From the NCBI RefSeq assembly GCF_905163445.1, contig NC_053187.1:4278001-4342000 (forward strand): DNA of 64,000 bases, given 5' to 3'. This DNA comes from Pararge aegeria (Eukaryota > Arthropoda > Insecta > Lepidoptera > Nymphalidae). The translations under genes were made by a program, and so were the position numbers. The notes beneath the pieces were generated by a model. The model ran no database searches and was not told where the DNA came from. It saw only the letters and a list, made by a program, of their open reading frames with translations. The first letter of the stretch is position 1; each line of letters begins with the position of its first letter. Of this stretch, positions 33,206 to 45,700 are shown piece by piece.

Positions 33206-35930
33206 CATCGGAATCGTTAAAATTGATTCAATGGATCAAATAGCGGTCATCGATTGTCTTAATAATTGGCATTTCTATAAAAAAATAACAACCGGTAACC
33301 CCTATTGACGAGGAAGCGAGTGTTTACTGGCATTTTATCGCGCTATTGGGTCGAGGTGGCGCCGAACAAAGACCTAATTCCAGCTGACCTATTGGACGGT
33401 AAATGGGATGTGGCGGGTACGGTTGGTAAATGAAAATAAGATGGTTCATATTTATTGAAGTAAAACTTCTTTAGGGAGTAACTCAAATTTTTTTGACGTC
33501 TGTGTAGTTTCCGCTATTTAAAAATAATATTTTAGGGCTGACATACAGCTGTTCTGTAAAAGCCCTTAAAAAAAAAGAATAAAAAAAAAATTATAATTTG
33601 GATTGATCGTAATTCGTAAGTATATGTCATATACTCCACGCTTCTTGACTTATACGCCAGCTAGTGGCAAACATCATAATCAATTAGGATTATTTATTTC
33701 CAATGTTTTAAAACGGATCAAGAGTTTTAAAAAAAATGTTTTAAATTGCAAAGTTTTTTTAAAATCTCTAAATATACTTGTCTATTTATTACTTTTGCAA
33801 TAAATAAATTATTAATAAATTTTCTGACGATTGCGACATTTTTTATTTCGATGGTTTTTATTCATGTTCGTGGTGTATATACGTATGTATAGTTTGGTGA
33901 CGGCAAATCAGAATACAGTTGACAGAATCCCTCCTCTAACCTCCGGTGTCGTAAGAGGCTAAGGGAAAGTACCTACGGGGTTCAAATAACAACAATATCA
34001 AAACATCTGTGGCTTAGTGTTTCGCAGCTGCATAACCAAATATATGCACAAACTCAATCTAAAACGCATTTCTGTATAATTGTTTAGATTAAAATGTCAA
34101 AAATCAATTAAAAAAAAAATAAAAAATAATATACAAATATACTGTTTTAATGCTACAACAATGTCATCAGAAGGCACCTTTAGCTGACTTTTTTAATTTA
34201 AATTTCATTCATAAATAATGATTGTAAAAATAATGTTTTTTTAGCAGTGGTGAATATAATTAATTAATTAACTGTAACAATTTAATTAAAGAAGTTAAAA
34301 TCATTTATATCATTGAAGGATATTAATAACCAACGTAATTTTAATGTCATCTGTTGGATGATAAAGGTAATGATAAGAATAGAAGAAATCTAAACTTATA
34401 GTAAGCAATTCTTTAACATTAATGGTATTTATTAATAATTATATATTATTTAGGTATTTATTAATAAAGTTAATAATTTATTTATAAATTTAATAAGAAT
34501 AACCAAAAGCCAACACTTAATAAAAAATTCAAAAAAATATCTGTGGGGTAAAAAGAAAAGGAAAAAAAAACAACAATTAACCAACAACAGAAAAACAAAT
34601 TAAAAGAATTATTGATCAACATTTACACTGACTCTTCACCAAACTATATTATGGTAACTATATCATGGATATCATTTATTCATTCGGAATTCCGCAAAAT
34701 AACGCCTGGCGTCTTTCAAATAAGGGTATAAAGTTAAAGAACTGTCGCCAAGGGACTACAGATCGAAGACAATAAACTACTCCGAATACGTATCACGTTA
34801 CATTTCCGTGGGTACGTAATTACGTGTTATTTTCAACGCGTTTGCCGATTAACTTTATTCACCTTATCTTCCGCACTTTTTTTTTATCACCGTAACGTAC
34901 ATTTTTATATTTCGATTGTTCAATAAAATGCATATTTTATCGTCGGAGGAAGTAAAAAATACTAACATTTGCCTGTGCCGTGTTGCAAGGCGTTCTTGCA
35001 TTTTTAGGGTTCCGTTAGTAAAATGGTAAAAACTAACCCTTATTACGGCTACTAACGGCTTTAATGGACGATCAGTTTGACACAACCTTGAATATTATAT
35101 AAATATCATTATTTCGATGCTATTGACTTGCAATTTGGAATAGGTATAGATTATAACTTAACTTGATTGCTAATGAATAAAAAAATAAGGAGGCATTTTT
35201 ACTTATTTACTTCCAATACAAAAAGGCCAAAAACGATTTTATCATATGAAAATATTTCAAATTCATAAAGAAAAAGATTAGTTCATAAAACATATTTTTA
35301 TTTATTTTAGAACAATATGGGCAATTAACATAAAAAAACCACTAGATCATTTATTTCCGAAGTCTGTAAAGCAAAAATCTATTTAGATTTTTAAAGCGTG
35401 GTGAAAAATAATAAAATCATTAGCTCCTTACAAACTACTAGTAACAAAGTGAAGTTCGGTGTTTAAAATTCGGTCGAATAATCATTTAACCAAGGAGCTC
35501 TATTTATTTGTCTCCTTCCAAGCTACGGAACCCTCAGTGCCCGAGTCGGTTTTTTCAGATAAGGATAAAATTTCCATCAGTATAAAATTTCGTCTCTTTT
35601 TGACAGATGCTTGACCACTTTTTGTGGAAAGACTTAAACATAATACGTTGGCAATTTCTATAGCAACTCTTTAATTTTATAGGTTTTTTTAAGAAAATAG
35701 AAAAATGGTTTACGCAAATTAAAGAAAAAATATAAACCAATTTTACTTGTAATATCATTATGAACTAAAATGACTATAAAGTTACCCGATTTCGCGTTTT
35801 TAGATATTTGTCAGTAATCGGCATTAAGCCATATCTAAGTTGGCGTTAATTTCAAGTATACGAGTATATTTAGAGCAAGCACATCGTAGTAAGATAACGG
35901 CGATAAAATTCATTCAATAAGTATATAAAA
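33206..35930. other. Long AT-rich non-coding stretch
   Basis: Very AT-rich, especially 34080-34640. A scrap of an unassigned dispersed repeat lies at about 33925-33975 (ctccggtgtcgtaagaggct). No exon or RNA gene recognised. Confidence 0.45.
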
Positions 35931-36015
35931 AAAAAAAAAACATTTATTTCTAGTAGGACTACTTTATAAACACGTTTGAATCTTAAAGTTTGTCTGTTTG
36001 TAGTGAACGTAGTGG
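35931..36015 (-). mobile_element. LINE tail T1 fragment, diverged
   Basis: acatttatttctagtaggac...cacgtttgaatcttaaagtttg matches the end of T1 (cf. 49500-49550), preceded by a poly-A run. Confidence 0.6.
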
Positions 36016-36429
36016 AAAAGCTTTATGGCTATCTCCAAAAAAAAGGACGGAGGTTATGTGGAATACCGCCTTCGCACTAAACTATACTTAGGTCTACTAT
36101 AAAAAAGGACATTTGTGAACTTCATAATAAAAAGTATCTGTTTAATTATTTGTTTATTTATTCGTAATCAACAGCGTTACAATAAAAATATATTTATAAA
36201 AAGTTTCACTTAAATCTAAGGCCACAAAGATTACATAAACATAACATTTTGAAATAGGTCTCGGATTTAACATAAAATCAATTTGTTATTTTGAATTAAT
36301 AAATATGTAAAAGAGTTAATAACATAAAAGTGTGAACAAGACGTAAAGAAACAAAGAAAACAATTACGACTAATCGATCAAAAACAATGAAATAATTTTT
36401 TTTCGTCGCAGCATGTGATGCACATACAT

Positions 36430-36525
36430 ATTTGTGCGTGCGTGCATGCGTGAGTGCGTGCGTTCGTGCGTATGTGTGTCTGCGTGTGGGTGCGTGCGCT
36501 CGTGCGTGCCTGGGTGTGTGTTGCA
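36430..36525. repeat. GTGC/GTGT-rich low-complexity tract
   Basis: Irregular run of gtgcgtgcgtgcatgcgtg type units. The apparent minus-strand His/Arg/Thr-rich frame is a by-product of the repeat. Confidence 0.8.
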
Positions 36526-37153
36526 TACTTTATAGTGCGGTGCTTCATGTAAGCGCCTGAGTCATGAATTCTATGTAAAAGTATTATTTCTTTTTTTTAT
36601 TTGGATAACTGAAAATTATCTAAATTATAATAAACTTTTTATATGTTCGAGCCAGACGTAGTACTACAGAATTTTGTGTATAATTTGTGTTTGATTTGAG
36701 TACGATCAATAACATCTAACCACTAGACTGTATGATATTTTTTATAAAACTTTTTAAACCTGTATTGTCTAGCTATGTAACAAGGAAACTTAATTACAAC
36801 CTGCTTTAGCGGAGTTAAATACCTTATCACGACCGTCTGGAGTCAAAAGAACCTCCGCAGGATATTACTGTTACACAACATAAAACCTTATCTCTAGATT
36901 GGTAAAGATTATATTCGCAAGGTTGAAATTCAGTTTTGCTTGAAGCATCTGAGGTCATTCGCAGGTCGGGTCTGCCCTGGGTCTCTCCAGGTACACATTT
37001 TATTATTCATTGAAAAACTTGAAAGCGAAAGATAATTTCAAAGTCGCCTTGATAAAGGAACCAAAATATTATTTTGACTAACTCAATATAATGTTTTATC
37101 ATCGTTAACCCATTAAATAAATAAATATACTTCGACAATACAAACATCGTCAC

Positions 37154-37237
37154 CTAAAAAGTTAGAGATGCGTGTATCGAACTTGGTCTCGAAAGGGGCT
37201 CTGAAGCCCACTTGCACCCCGCATCACCGTTTTATAG
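37154..37237 (-). mobile_element. SINE-B head fragment
   Basis: aaaagttagagatgcgtg and gcatcaccgttt match the 5' third of SINE-B in minus orientation. Confidence 0.6.
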
Positions 37238-37243
37238 AATCTT

Positions 37244-37300
37244 AATTTATTTATTTATTTATTTATACTCTTTATTTGTACACCACATCATTCAGAAAAA
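37244..37300 (-). mobile_element. LINE tail T2 end with (TTTA)n
   Basis: The plus strand reads ttatttatttatttatttat then actctttatttgtacaccac, the complement of ...gtggtgtacaaataaagagt plus an A-rich tail. Confidence 0.55.
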
Positions 37301-37892
37301 AAAAGCGTTTTCACGGATTTTCCCTTGGAAGGATTAAATAGGGACATGAGGGTTTTGGGGATTAAGACTTGAAATAAAGCTGTTTCTGACTGTCATCGAT
37401 AAGGAAAGCTTTACCAAGCCAAGATTCACCTAGGGCTGTAGAGATATGATGATTATAATGATGATATACGAGAAAAATCTGCCACAATCCATTCTTTCTG
37501 GCCAGGGAAAAATATACTATTGTTTTATTTTTATATTTTATTTTAGGTTACCTAAAAAGAGAAAGTCCAAAAATACATGTCGTATTCAATGCCGAAGTAA
37601 TTTATAATCGATTGAAATCATTAATTAGCGAAATAAAATAAAGGTTAATTTCATTGAGTTTATTCAAAATTATCCGATTGAGATAAATTTATAAGGTCAC
37701 TTTATATTTACTTTATAAGGATTTAATTTTATTTAAAGTTAAAGAGGCAGTTTAATTTACGTATCAATGGTTACTTCAAGAAACAGTAAGTTTTCATAAT
37801 GAGCGGAATTAATTTTATTTTTACCCAACTGTGAAAATTATATTATATTAGCAGTCATATATATTTGCTAATTACAAAAAATTGGTTTTCTC

Positions 37893-38082
37893 GACGGTGG
37901 CACAGTGGTAAGCGCTGTGCTGTTGTTAGTGGGAAGTTCTAAGTTCGATCCCCGGCAAGAGGAATTTGGTAAAATGTTTAAATTTTATTGGTTTGGGTTG
38001 TTTCAGCCATGGCTAGTACCCCACCGACCAAGAAGTGCTGCCAAGTCGATTTAGCGTTCCGGTACAACTCGTGTATGACCAT
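37893..38082 (+). mobile_element. SINE-C copy, best preserved
   Basis: tRNA-like head: box A TGGCACAGTGGTAAGCGC, box B GTTCGATCCC at about 37944; body catggctagtaccccaccga, agtgctgccaagtcgattta, gttccggtac, with an attatca tail. Partial copies occur at 23851, 28438, 53706 and 61010. Confidence 0.8.
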
Positions 38083-38383
38083 CATTATCATTAAAATTAT
38101 TACAATCTAAAATAGAAACTAGATATAGGCAACTAAAATAGGAAAAAAAAAATTGATTCGAAGTTATTTAAATTTCACGTGAATACCGCATCAATTGTAC
38201 TTTTATATCTTATTGTACTAATATTGCGTTTATTGGACATAGTAAAATTAAATTCTCTATTTAAAAATTCAAATAGCTGCGTCTCGTAATGGTGTCGGGA
38301 GTCAAGAGGTTTTATCTCATTTAAAAGTATGCGTAGTACCGCTAAAATAAGTTTTCACTTAACAAGTAATTTATATTATTGCC

Positions 38384-38797
38384 TATGCAACGTGTTACAG
38401 AATAACGAAATAATATTGAAGGAAGCATAAGTATATTTTATAAGGAATCCCCCTGTAAAAATACTAACTGAAAAGAAGCTTATGTTTTTCATAGTAACGA
38501 ATTCAAAACATTCTAAGTTATGACAACCCTATTGAAGATAAAAGACCGACAGGCGCATAACACCTTTGCTACGCGACGCGTACCTAATAAAGCGACAGGT
38601 GTCACATGATTTTAATTTTTCGTGTGATGTTAGCGCTGTATCTTATTTCTTTCAGTTAAAAAAGATAACAGTGGTTTACTCAAAAACTATTAGGTTTTCA
38701 GTTTCACAGTTAAGTCTCAGAGACAGTAGATAATATACCTACCTACCTCTAAAGCCTGTGAAGTATTATTTCGGTTTTCGTTTAAACGACGTTGTAT
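38384..38797 (+). mobile_element. MITE-1 copy 3
   Basis: About 410 bp with imperfect terminal inverted repeats: left caacgtgttacagaataacg then aaataatattgaa; right, read inward, caacgtcgtttaaacgaaaa then ccgaaataatactt. TA lies outside both ends, which fits a TA-targeting element (Tc1/mariner-like). No ORF. Confidence 0.82.
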
Positions 38798-38844
38798 ATG
38801 CATTGTATCCATAGCGGAGTGTAAATACAATTCCGTTAACGTCA

Positions 38845-39245
38845 TCATCATGTTCCAATCGACGTCCACTGCTGGACATAGGTCTTTTGTAGGGAGTTCC
38901 ACAATACACGGTCCTGGGCCGCTTGCCTCCAGCGACTCCCAGCGACTCGCCTGATGTCATCTGTCCACCTCGATGGGGGCCGACCTACGCTGCGTTTACC
39001 GGTGCGGGGTCGCCATTCCAGCACCTTAAGACAAGCACCTTCCAACATCCATCGGTTCTCCGAGCTATGTGCCCTGCCCATTGCCACTTTAGCTTCTCGA
39101 CTCGCTGAGCTATGTCGGTAACTCTAGTTCTTCTGCGGATCTCCTCATTTCTGATTTGATCACGTATATATATACTATATTATATTATATACTCCTAGCA
39201 TAGCTGTCTCCATCACCCGCTAAGTGTCTCTGAGCCTTCTTATGA
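38845..39245 (-). pseudogene. LINE endonuclease/RT C-terminal fragment, frameshifted
   Basis: Minus-strand reading in order: RRLRDT*RVMETAMLG, DQIRNEEIRRRTRVTDIAQR, VEKLKWQWAGHIARRTDG, then after a frame change KVLEWRPRTGKRSVGRPPSR, WTDDIRRVAGSRWRQAAQDR and YVQQWTSIG. This is the standard C-terminus of a widespread insect LINE, often annotated as endonuclease-reverse transcriptase. It has an in-frame stop and a frameshift, so it is dead. The 3' tail (ccagcagtggacgtcgattg then ATGATG) follows at 38887-38845. Confidence 0.85.
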
Positions 39246-42200
39246 GGCCCATAGATAACGTATTCGTAAGTAATATTTTATTTATAGTAACTATAAATGG
39301 AATGTGGATAAATATAACTTTATACTTTCTAATTCTAATTATTGCTATAACAAATAAAATGCGTTGACACCTATAAACGGAACATTAGTATAAACAAATA
39401 AGCATATCTTGACATTGCCTGTGCGTTCAAACAACCCGAAGCGCGTCAGGAAGTCGTAGGAAAGAGATTTACTTACGTAAGAAGTAACTGATAACGTTGC
39501 CCTCACACGACGTAAATGTTTGATCGAAGGTTTCTAAGATTATCTCAAACATTGTGGCATGGTAATATAAAGAAAAAAAAAATGCAATTTACGCAATTAC
39601 ACGTAAGTTCCTGCATAGTTATTAGAAATAATCTCGTTAAACAAAACTTCTTCGTGCTACCATTCACTGGCCTCTTGCTCGAATGGTCGCGACTTGTGAT
39701 TCGTCTTGAACGCTGCTAAGAACTTAGGTTGGACGATATTCCAAACCACCGTGATTCCTCTATAAACTCCAAAATAATCCTAATAAGCTACTGTCACGTT
39801 TCACGTTAGGAACGTCTAACTTCGCTTTATAGATCGAAGCTCTATAAATTGTAGTAGACTTTATAGAAGCTCAGTTAGTCTTAGTTTACGCTCGGCATAA
39901 TCTCAGGAGTATAAAGCAAGTAAGTACACTCCTATAAAACCGAAATCAAAGATTATGTTAGCTTAGCCACGTTTAACACTCGCGTCTTAGTTCGCTTTAT
40001 AGTTAGAACCTTAATCTAGGTCTTTGTTTATGCTCAGCATGACCTTAGTGTGATTCGTCTATGACCGCCAAATCAAAGAGTATACCTACAAGGATTAGCC
40101 AATTACTAAGATTAGCCTAGAAACGTCTAAGTTCACTTAATAGACCTCAGAAGAGTAGTTTACCCGCTCAAGTCGTAGGGCTTCAACCTCTACATGTTGC
40201 AGAATAAACAATATTAATATGAGTGCATTCGCAAACCGGTTGTAATACAAAAGCCAGGATGCTCGCTACAACCGCACTACTTCACTCCGCGTATCCGGAC
40301 AAAGCACGCCAACTATTTTGTTACGAAGGGGATAGGCACACAACGTATTTTATTCGTGCGCAAGAACCGCGCGTTTATGAAACGCGCGATTACGGGCAGT
40401 ATTTGACACATGTGCAAGGTTTTCTGGTTACGATTGGGAATTGATAGAAGCGCGTCATCTTCGTTGAAAAATTGGTCTCTGTCTTAAGTGTGGTACGCAC
40501 TACAAAATATCTACGCGCGATTCTAACCTGAAAAGATACTAAGCCTACAAACTTGAAATTCAGTAGAAAAATTTTCGTTAATTGGTCTCATCAAAAGAAT
40601 GGTTCACAAAATTTTAAACATTGCGGCATCATTGGATAAGTTTAAGCCCAGACTTTTATGCAGCAAATGAGAAATCTCCTGAAAAAGTATATATTATTTA
40701 CCATTGAAATAAAACACCCTCTTTTTGTGCAAACCCCCGTTTCTTAGTTTGACAGGTTTGGTGACTCTAGTATGTCCAGGTCACAATTGTACAAACAGAT
40801 GGACCTATATGAATGTGGGGATTGCATTACCTGGGGTATGGTGTATCCTTTATTGGCACGAGTTCATAGATAATTCCAGTTTTTTTACCATGGGTATATT
40901 AATTACCACACATACGTATAAAAAACAGAATATAATATTCGTTACAGGATTAAAATTTCTTTAACAGATACACAGATAGACTCTAGACTTATAAGACCCC
41001 TGTTGCGTCAGGGGTTAAAAATATATTATTTAGTGCGACTTTTCACTATATTAATTTAAAAAATATCTAGCAGACAATAAATTCTTGCAGTGCGTGCTAA
41101 CCTTACCGTAACATGACGTTTTTATAAGCAACCATGTATTATACATTGCGTACGAACTTGTGATTACCATTTTTACAATTCATAGTCAGCAAGCAATGGA
41201 CAAGTCACTGTATAATTAAATGCAACGCTGATGCGAGGTCCCGGTTTTAACGGAAATAGGGCGTATCGACGACCGTGGTATCCATATACTACTAAACGAG
41301 ATTATATCCCCCGTAATAATATGTGTTCAAATACGGATCAGTTTGGGTTCTAGGTTCAATTAGATTGTTAGGTATTCGATTTTTACTGTTAGAATCAGTA
41401 CAAGCTCGTTGTTACGTAATTGGTAGTGCCAACCCCTGTGCCTTGGAGAGCACGTTAAGCCGATCGCTCAAGCCCACTAACCCACATTGGACAAGCGTGG
41501 TGGGTCTATGCTCTACAGTTTTATATATCCCATGAGAGGGGAAGCCGGCGCCCAGCACTGGGAAGGTAAAAGATATGTTTATCACGGATAAATAATAACA
41601 GAATTGTAGATTTATTATTTTATTCAAGTTCTGTAAAGGTCAAACATTTGATGATGTTGAAAGGCGACACGACATTTTGTAACACGAAAATATCCTTTTA
41701 CGCGAATTACATTCACAGAAAAACCGCACTGAATAACTCTGTAATGATATTAGGTAACCGTGGCAGCTGATGAAAGGTTTCGCAATTTGCGGTCAACGAG
41801 AGATTTTCTTTTGTTGCGTAGAATGTTTGAGGAAAGGTGACCTGATTTTATATAGAGAGACGAATAAAAAAGGGGAAACAATTCTATTTTTAAATAATTC
41901 CAGGGCTGTTGGAAATAGTTGGTTCTACCACAGTAATATAGAGATTCAGTAGTTCGTGGCTGGGTCGTCTTTATCCGGGGGTTTAAGGGGTGCGGCGCTC
42001 CCAGTAGCAAAGATCTAGGTGGCGCAAGCGAACACCATACGATAGATTCAATGGGTTACGTTCAATAGGTCACGTTATGACACGTGCTGAAATAAATAGA
42101 TACAAAAACTGAAATGACAGCTCAACCTTTGTTGTTGGATTGAATCTGTAGGGCTAGTCTGCGTACCTCGAGAGTTATTTCGTATACTACGTATACTCTA

Positions 42201-42480
42201 CCCCTTAACTCGTTCGTTTCTATAGAAAATCTACTAGCAACAGGTAGAGATAATTATCTCGTGGCGTGCATGCTAGTCCTATTGGAGATGAACAAAGACG
42301 AACAAATCGTTTTTTTTTTTAAATTAAATGCTTTATTAATACGTCTATACGTATATATAAGTACGTCTACATAGGCGCAGGCGCGGTCACCGACAGTAGG
42401 TAATTAATACAAATAAAATATATTCCATGCAATCCCGAAACATTGTTCAGTATATGGTAGGTTAGGTTAGGTCCTATAAC
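39246..42480. other. Non-coding stretch with one unassigned ORF and a repeat scrap
   Basis: At 40223-40444 an open frame of 73 codons is GC-richer than its surroundings but has no recognised domain or splice context. At about 41425-41570 a dispersed repeat segment (cctgtgccttggagagcacg, ccgatcgctcaagcccacta, cccagcactggga) was recognised as a common non-coding family. No host exon found. Confidence 0.4.
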
Positions 42481-42487
42481 ATCATAA

Positions 42488-42848
42488 TTTCAACGAATTA
42501 CCGTCCCACCACAGGGCTCAGGTCACCTCTCACAGTTTGGAAGGATTACGCCGTAGTCCACCAAGCTGGCCCAGTGCGGATTGGTAGACTTCACACGCAT
42601 TTAAGTAAATTCTTCTTCATAGTCGTGCACTCTTGGCAGAATGGTCGTGGCTGCTGAGTTGAAATCTATGGCGTTAGGCATCATTGGATCGCACGGCTTC
42701 CCGCGCGACTCTTCTCCACTTTTGGCGATTGGTAGCATGTCGGAAGCATTCCAGTTGTCTGATATTTAAGTATATAAAAACTTAGAAAAGTTAGAGGTGC
42801 GTGCTGGGATTCGAACTCGCCCCCCCGAAAGTAAAGCCAAAATCCACT
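42488..42848 (-). mobile_element. SINE-B copy split by a LINE fragment
   Basis: SINE-B sequence occupies 42488-42602 (accaagctggcccagtgcgg) and 42785-42848 (agaaaagttagaggtgcgtg, gggattcgaactcgcc). The central ~180 bp is foreign and in minus orientation reads ATNRQKWRRVAREAVRSNDA, a LINE RT C-terminal motif (A.DR..WR..V). Confidence 0.7.
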
Positions 42849-44603
42849 TCAAATCTATGTGTATAGTAGAAAATGCGTTACTTATCCAATTTCTCTGAAT
42901 ATTCTTAAAGGAAAATGGTTCAATACCAATGAGTATAGGTAATAAAAAAGCAATACTCCGTCGCGCTGCACTGGCAATGTGGCGATTATAATACGTTACC
43001 GTTAATTAATTGCTAATTACTGCCAGTCACGATAGCAATAATTAATTAAGAAGTTCTATTTGCTGTCGGAACTCGGATGTAGTACGCACAACGTACCTAT
43101 TGTGTCGATGGTAGACCGGTAAAATTAGTCATCATGGAACCCTTTTTTTTATATATTCCAATACAAGTTGGCTCTTCACTAACGACGATGATAGTCTGGT
43201 AACATTAGTTAGCGTCTTTTTTTAGGTCTATCATGATTTACAACAAAATCCTAAAATATATTACATAAGAAAGGAAAGAAACGGTATTTAAGCAAAATCT
43301 GAAACATTGGCTTATTCAAAATTGTACAACGTATACGACCTTTTTAAATGTGACGCTAAGACCTCAATTACATGATATCTTAATTCTAAATTATCAATTA
43401 TTAACAATAGTGTGACTTTAAATCCTAATTCTATAATTATTGTAAATCGAAATTATTCTTATGTTTTAAATTGACAACTTCGAATTTTTTGATTTTTTAG
43501 CTCTAAGTTGACATATTCTAATATTTAAATCAATAATACAATTTAATTTCGATATAATTATTTAAATTCAGTAATGAAATAAAAATAATTTCGACAAATT
43601 TTATTGCAATGCCCCAGCGCGGCGGGGCGTCATGTCTCTTATGTATGTACATGAGCAATTAATAAACAATAAACAATGATTATTTTTCCGACCCAAATAT
43701 CGACCAAAAGAATTGCACCATTCGACGTCACGTGGTACAACCTACATGGTATTATACTGATAATTTTTTGAAAATTTTCTCTGGTAGTTGCTATATATAT
43801 TTTGCTATATTTATTCATTATGAAATTCTTATTTGTTAACTGTACATTTCGTCTCATGGTGCAATTCTATTGGCCGACATTTGGGACGGAAAAATAATCC
43901 CCCGAATACCACACGAGCTTCAAAATTATCTGGCATTTCCCGATAGGTTCGTTGCAAACAAATGACGACTATTATAAGTGATTATTTTTTCACTACAAAA
44001 CGGTATTATAAGTGATTATTTTTTCACTACAAGTTAGCCCTTCACTGCGATGTCACGTGCAAATGGTTGATACATTTTAAATTGGTAGCGTCTAAACTGT
44101 TAGGGCTGTGGCAGTTATATCAAAACCCATTGGAAAAGATAAAACACTGTTGTTAGCGGTTGCTCCCCCTGGCTGATACCTACGCTACGCCATAAACATG
44201 ATGTAACGTCACTACAAGATACATTAATAAAGGATTGCTTTAATAGTTCTATTTTGCTTTATATAATTCGTAATAATACTTGTGTAAATAATTAATGTTT
44301 TACAAATACAATAATAACAATATATTTTGTGAAATAACTTACCGGAAACTAATATCGTAAAATATTATTATTGGTTCGTTTTGTTGTCAACATTGTAAAC
44401 GGTACCTGAGCCGTATAAAAGTAGAAGCATTACCTTCTCAAACATTAATTCTGTATCAAGTAGTTGTAGGGGGAAACTCTGCTCGATTATATGTCAAATG
44501 TAAAAAGTGAAAAATAGTATTATTCCAAGTCCTATCCCCACGTTCTTCAACACTGTATTTTGAAAATTGGATTTTAAGTAATCTTAGTAAATGATAGAGA
44601 AAA
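42849..44603. other. Non-coding stretch upstream of the first visible RhoU exon
   Basis: AT-rich; includes the short duplication at 43970-44032. No P-loop-encoding exon was found here. Confidence 0.4.
43970..44032. repeat. 29-bp tandem duplication, period 34
   Basis: tattataagtgattattttt...cactacaa occurs at 43970-43998 and identically at 44004-44032. Confidence 0.9.
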
Positions 44604-44763
44604 AAATATCTACTTAGGCCTAATATTATAAGCCCTTTTAAAACGTCAACTCTATAGAACTTGGCTAACACACTACCGTGTGTCTTGATCTGTAGGTAGT
44701 GGCTCTCCCATCAGTTCGGAAAGCAGAATCCACCGAGATGAAACCGGTAAGATACTTAACTAA
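44604..44763 (-). mobile_element. LINE tail T1 fragment at the RhoU splice acceptor
   Basis: aggcctaatattataagccc..ttttaaaacgtcaa and cagttcggaaagcagaatcc match T1 (cf. 49515-49610). A middle piece (gaacttggctaacacactac..cgtgtgtcttgatc) also occurs at 54668-54705. It ends about 30 bp before the exon at 44796. Confidence 0.7.
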
Positions 44764-44795
44764 ATGAAGCTAAAATTTTATTTTCTTTGTTCCAG

Positions 44796-44854
44796 TTGTG
44801 GTGGACGTTGATGATCGGCCAGTCTGCGTAGAAATCTGTGATACTGCGGGGCAG
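44796..44854 (+). CDS. RhoU: RhoU-like exon carrying the G3 (DTAGQ) motif
   Basis: Internal exon of 59 bp. The acceptor is a pyrimidine-rich tract ending in ttccag at 44791-44795; the donor is GTAATA from 44855. The exon starts with the last two bases of a split codon, then 19 codons reading VVDVDDRPVCVEICDTAGQ. It ends exactly on a codon boundary, so it joins in frame to the exon at 52678. A LINE 3'-tail fragment ends only about 30 bp upstream of the acceptor. Confidence 0.88.
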
Positions 44855-45665
44855 GTAATAATAGCTTAATTTTTTCATTATTTAAGTACTGCACTTATCC
44901 CCAGTATATATCTTAATTTTTATTGGCCGATTGGCGCAGGGGGCAGCGATCCTGCTTTCTGAGTCCAAGGCCGTGGGTTCGATTCCCACAACTGGAAAAT
45001 GTTTGTGTGATGAACATGACTGTTGTTCAGTATCTGGTTGTTTATATGTAAATTATAAGTATCTATGTATATTATTCATTAAAAAATATTCATCAGTCAT
45101 TTTAGTACCTATAACACAAGCTACGCTTACTTTGGGGCTAGATATTCTTTTTTTTATATATCTTCGTTAAGTCAATACAATATATATTTTTTTATTATTT
45201 GTGAGACTTTATGCACAACATTTACTTAGTCCTAAACATTAAAACGTGCATGTTTGTACTAGTCACGTTGCAGGTAGCCATTGCGTTCATCACCTGCTTC
45301 CCCCATCTGCCGTGAACGATGGCATATTGTGTTCCCATCAAAAAACAGCACGTGCACGCCATTGTTGCTTCTTTTCGATTAAATCCCCCACTTCTTTCGA
45401 TTTGCAATGACAAACCTCACGTTTCCCACAGTTTCTCTACCTGTACATACAATGGACTACCTAACTGTTAACATCTGTACAGCCAACAAGGGTTGTGCTT
45501 GATATTAGATGATAATGTATTATACATTTTATGCCGAACGGAAAAAGGCTTTAATTGAGTAAGAGTAATAATCACTTACCAAACATACGCTTACGAAAAT
45601 ATAATTCATTCAAACATCCACACTCATCCACACACACACACACACACACGCACGCACACGCGCAC

Positions 45666-45700
<35 letters not shown>

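Noticed and set aside
36296..36526. Minus-strand His/Arg/Thr-rich frame
   Set aside because: By-product of the GTGC/GTGT low-complexity tract.
43104..43133. Plus-strand reading VDGRPVKLV, close to the RhoU phrase before DTAGQ
   Set aside because: No DTAGQ follows, a stop lies 27 bases upstream in frame, and there are no splice sites in suitable positions. Third codon positions differ from the real exon at 44796. Treated as chance; a decayed exon copy cannot be excluded.
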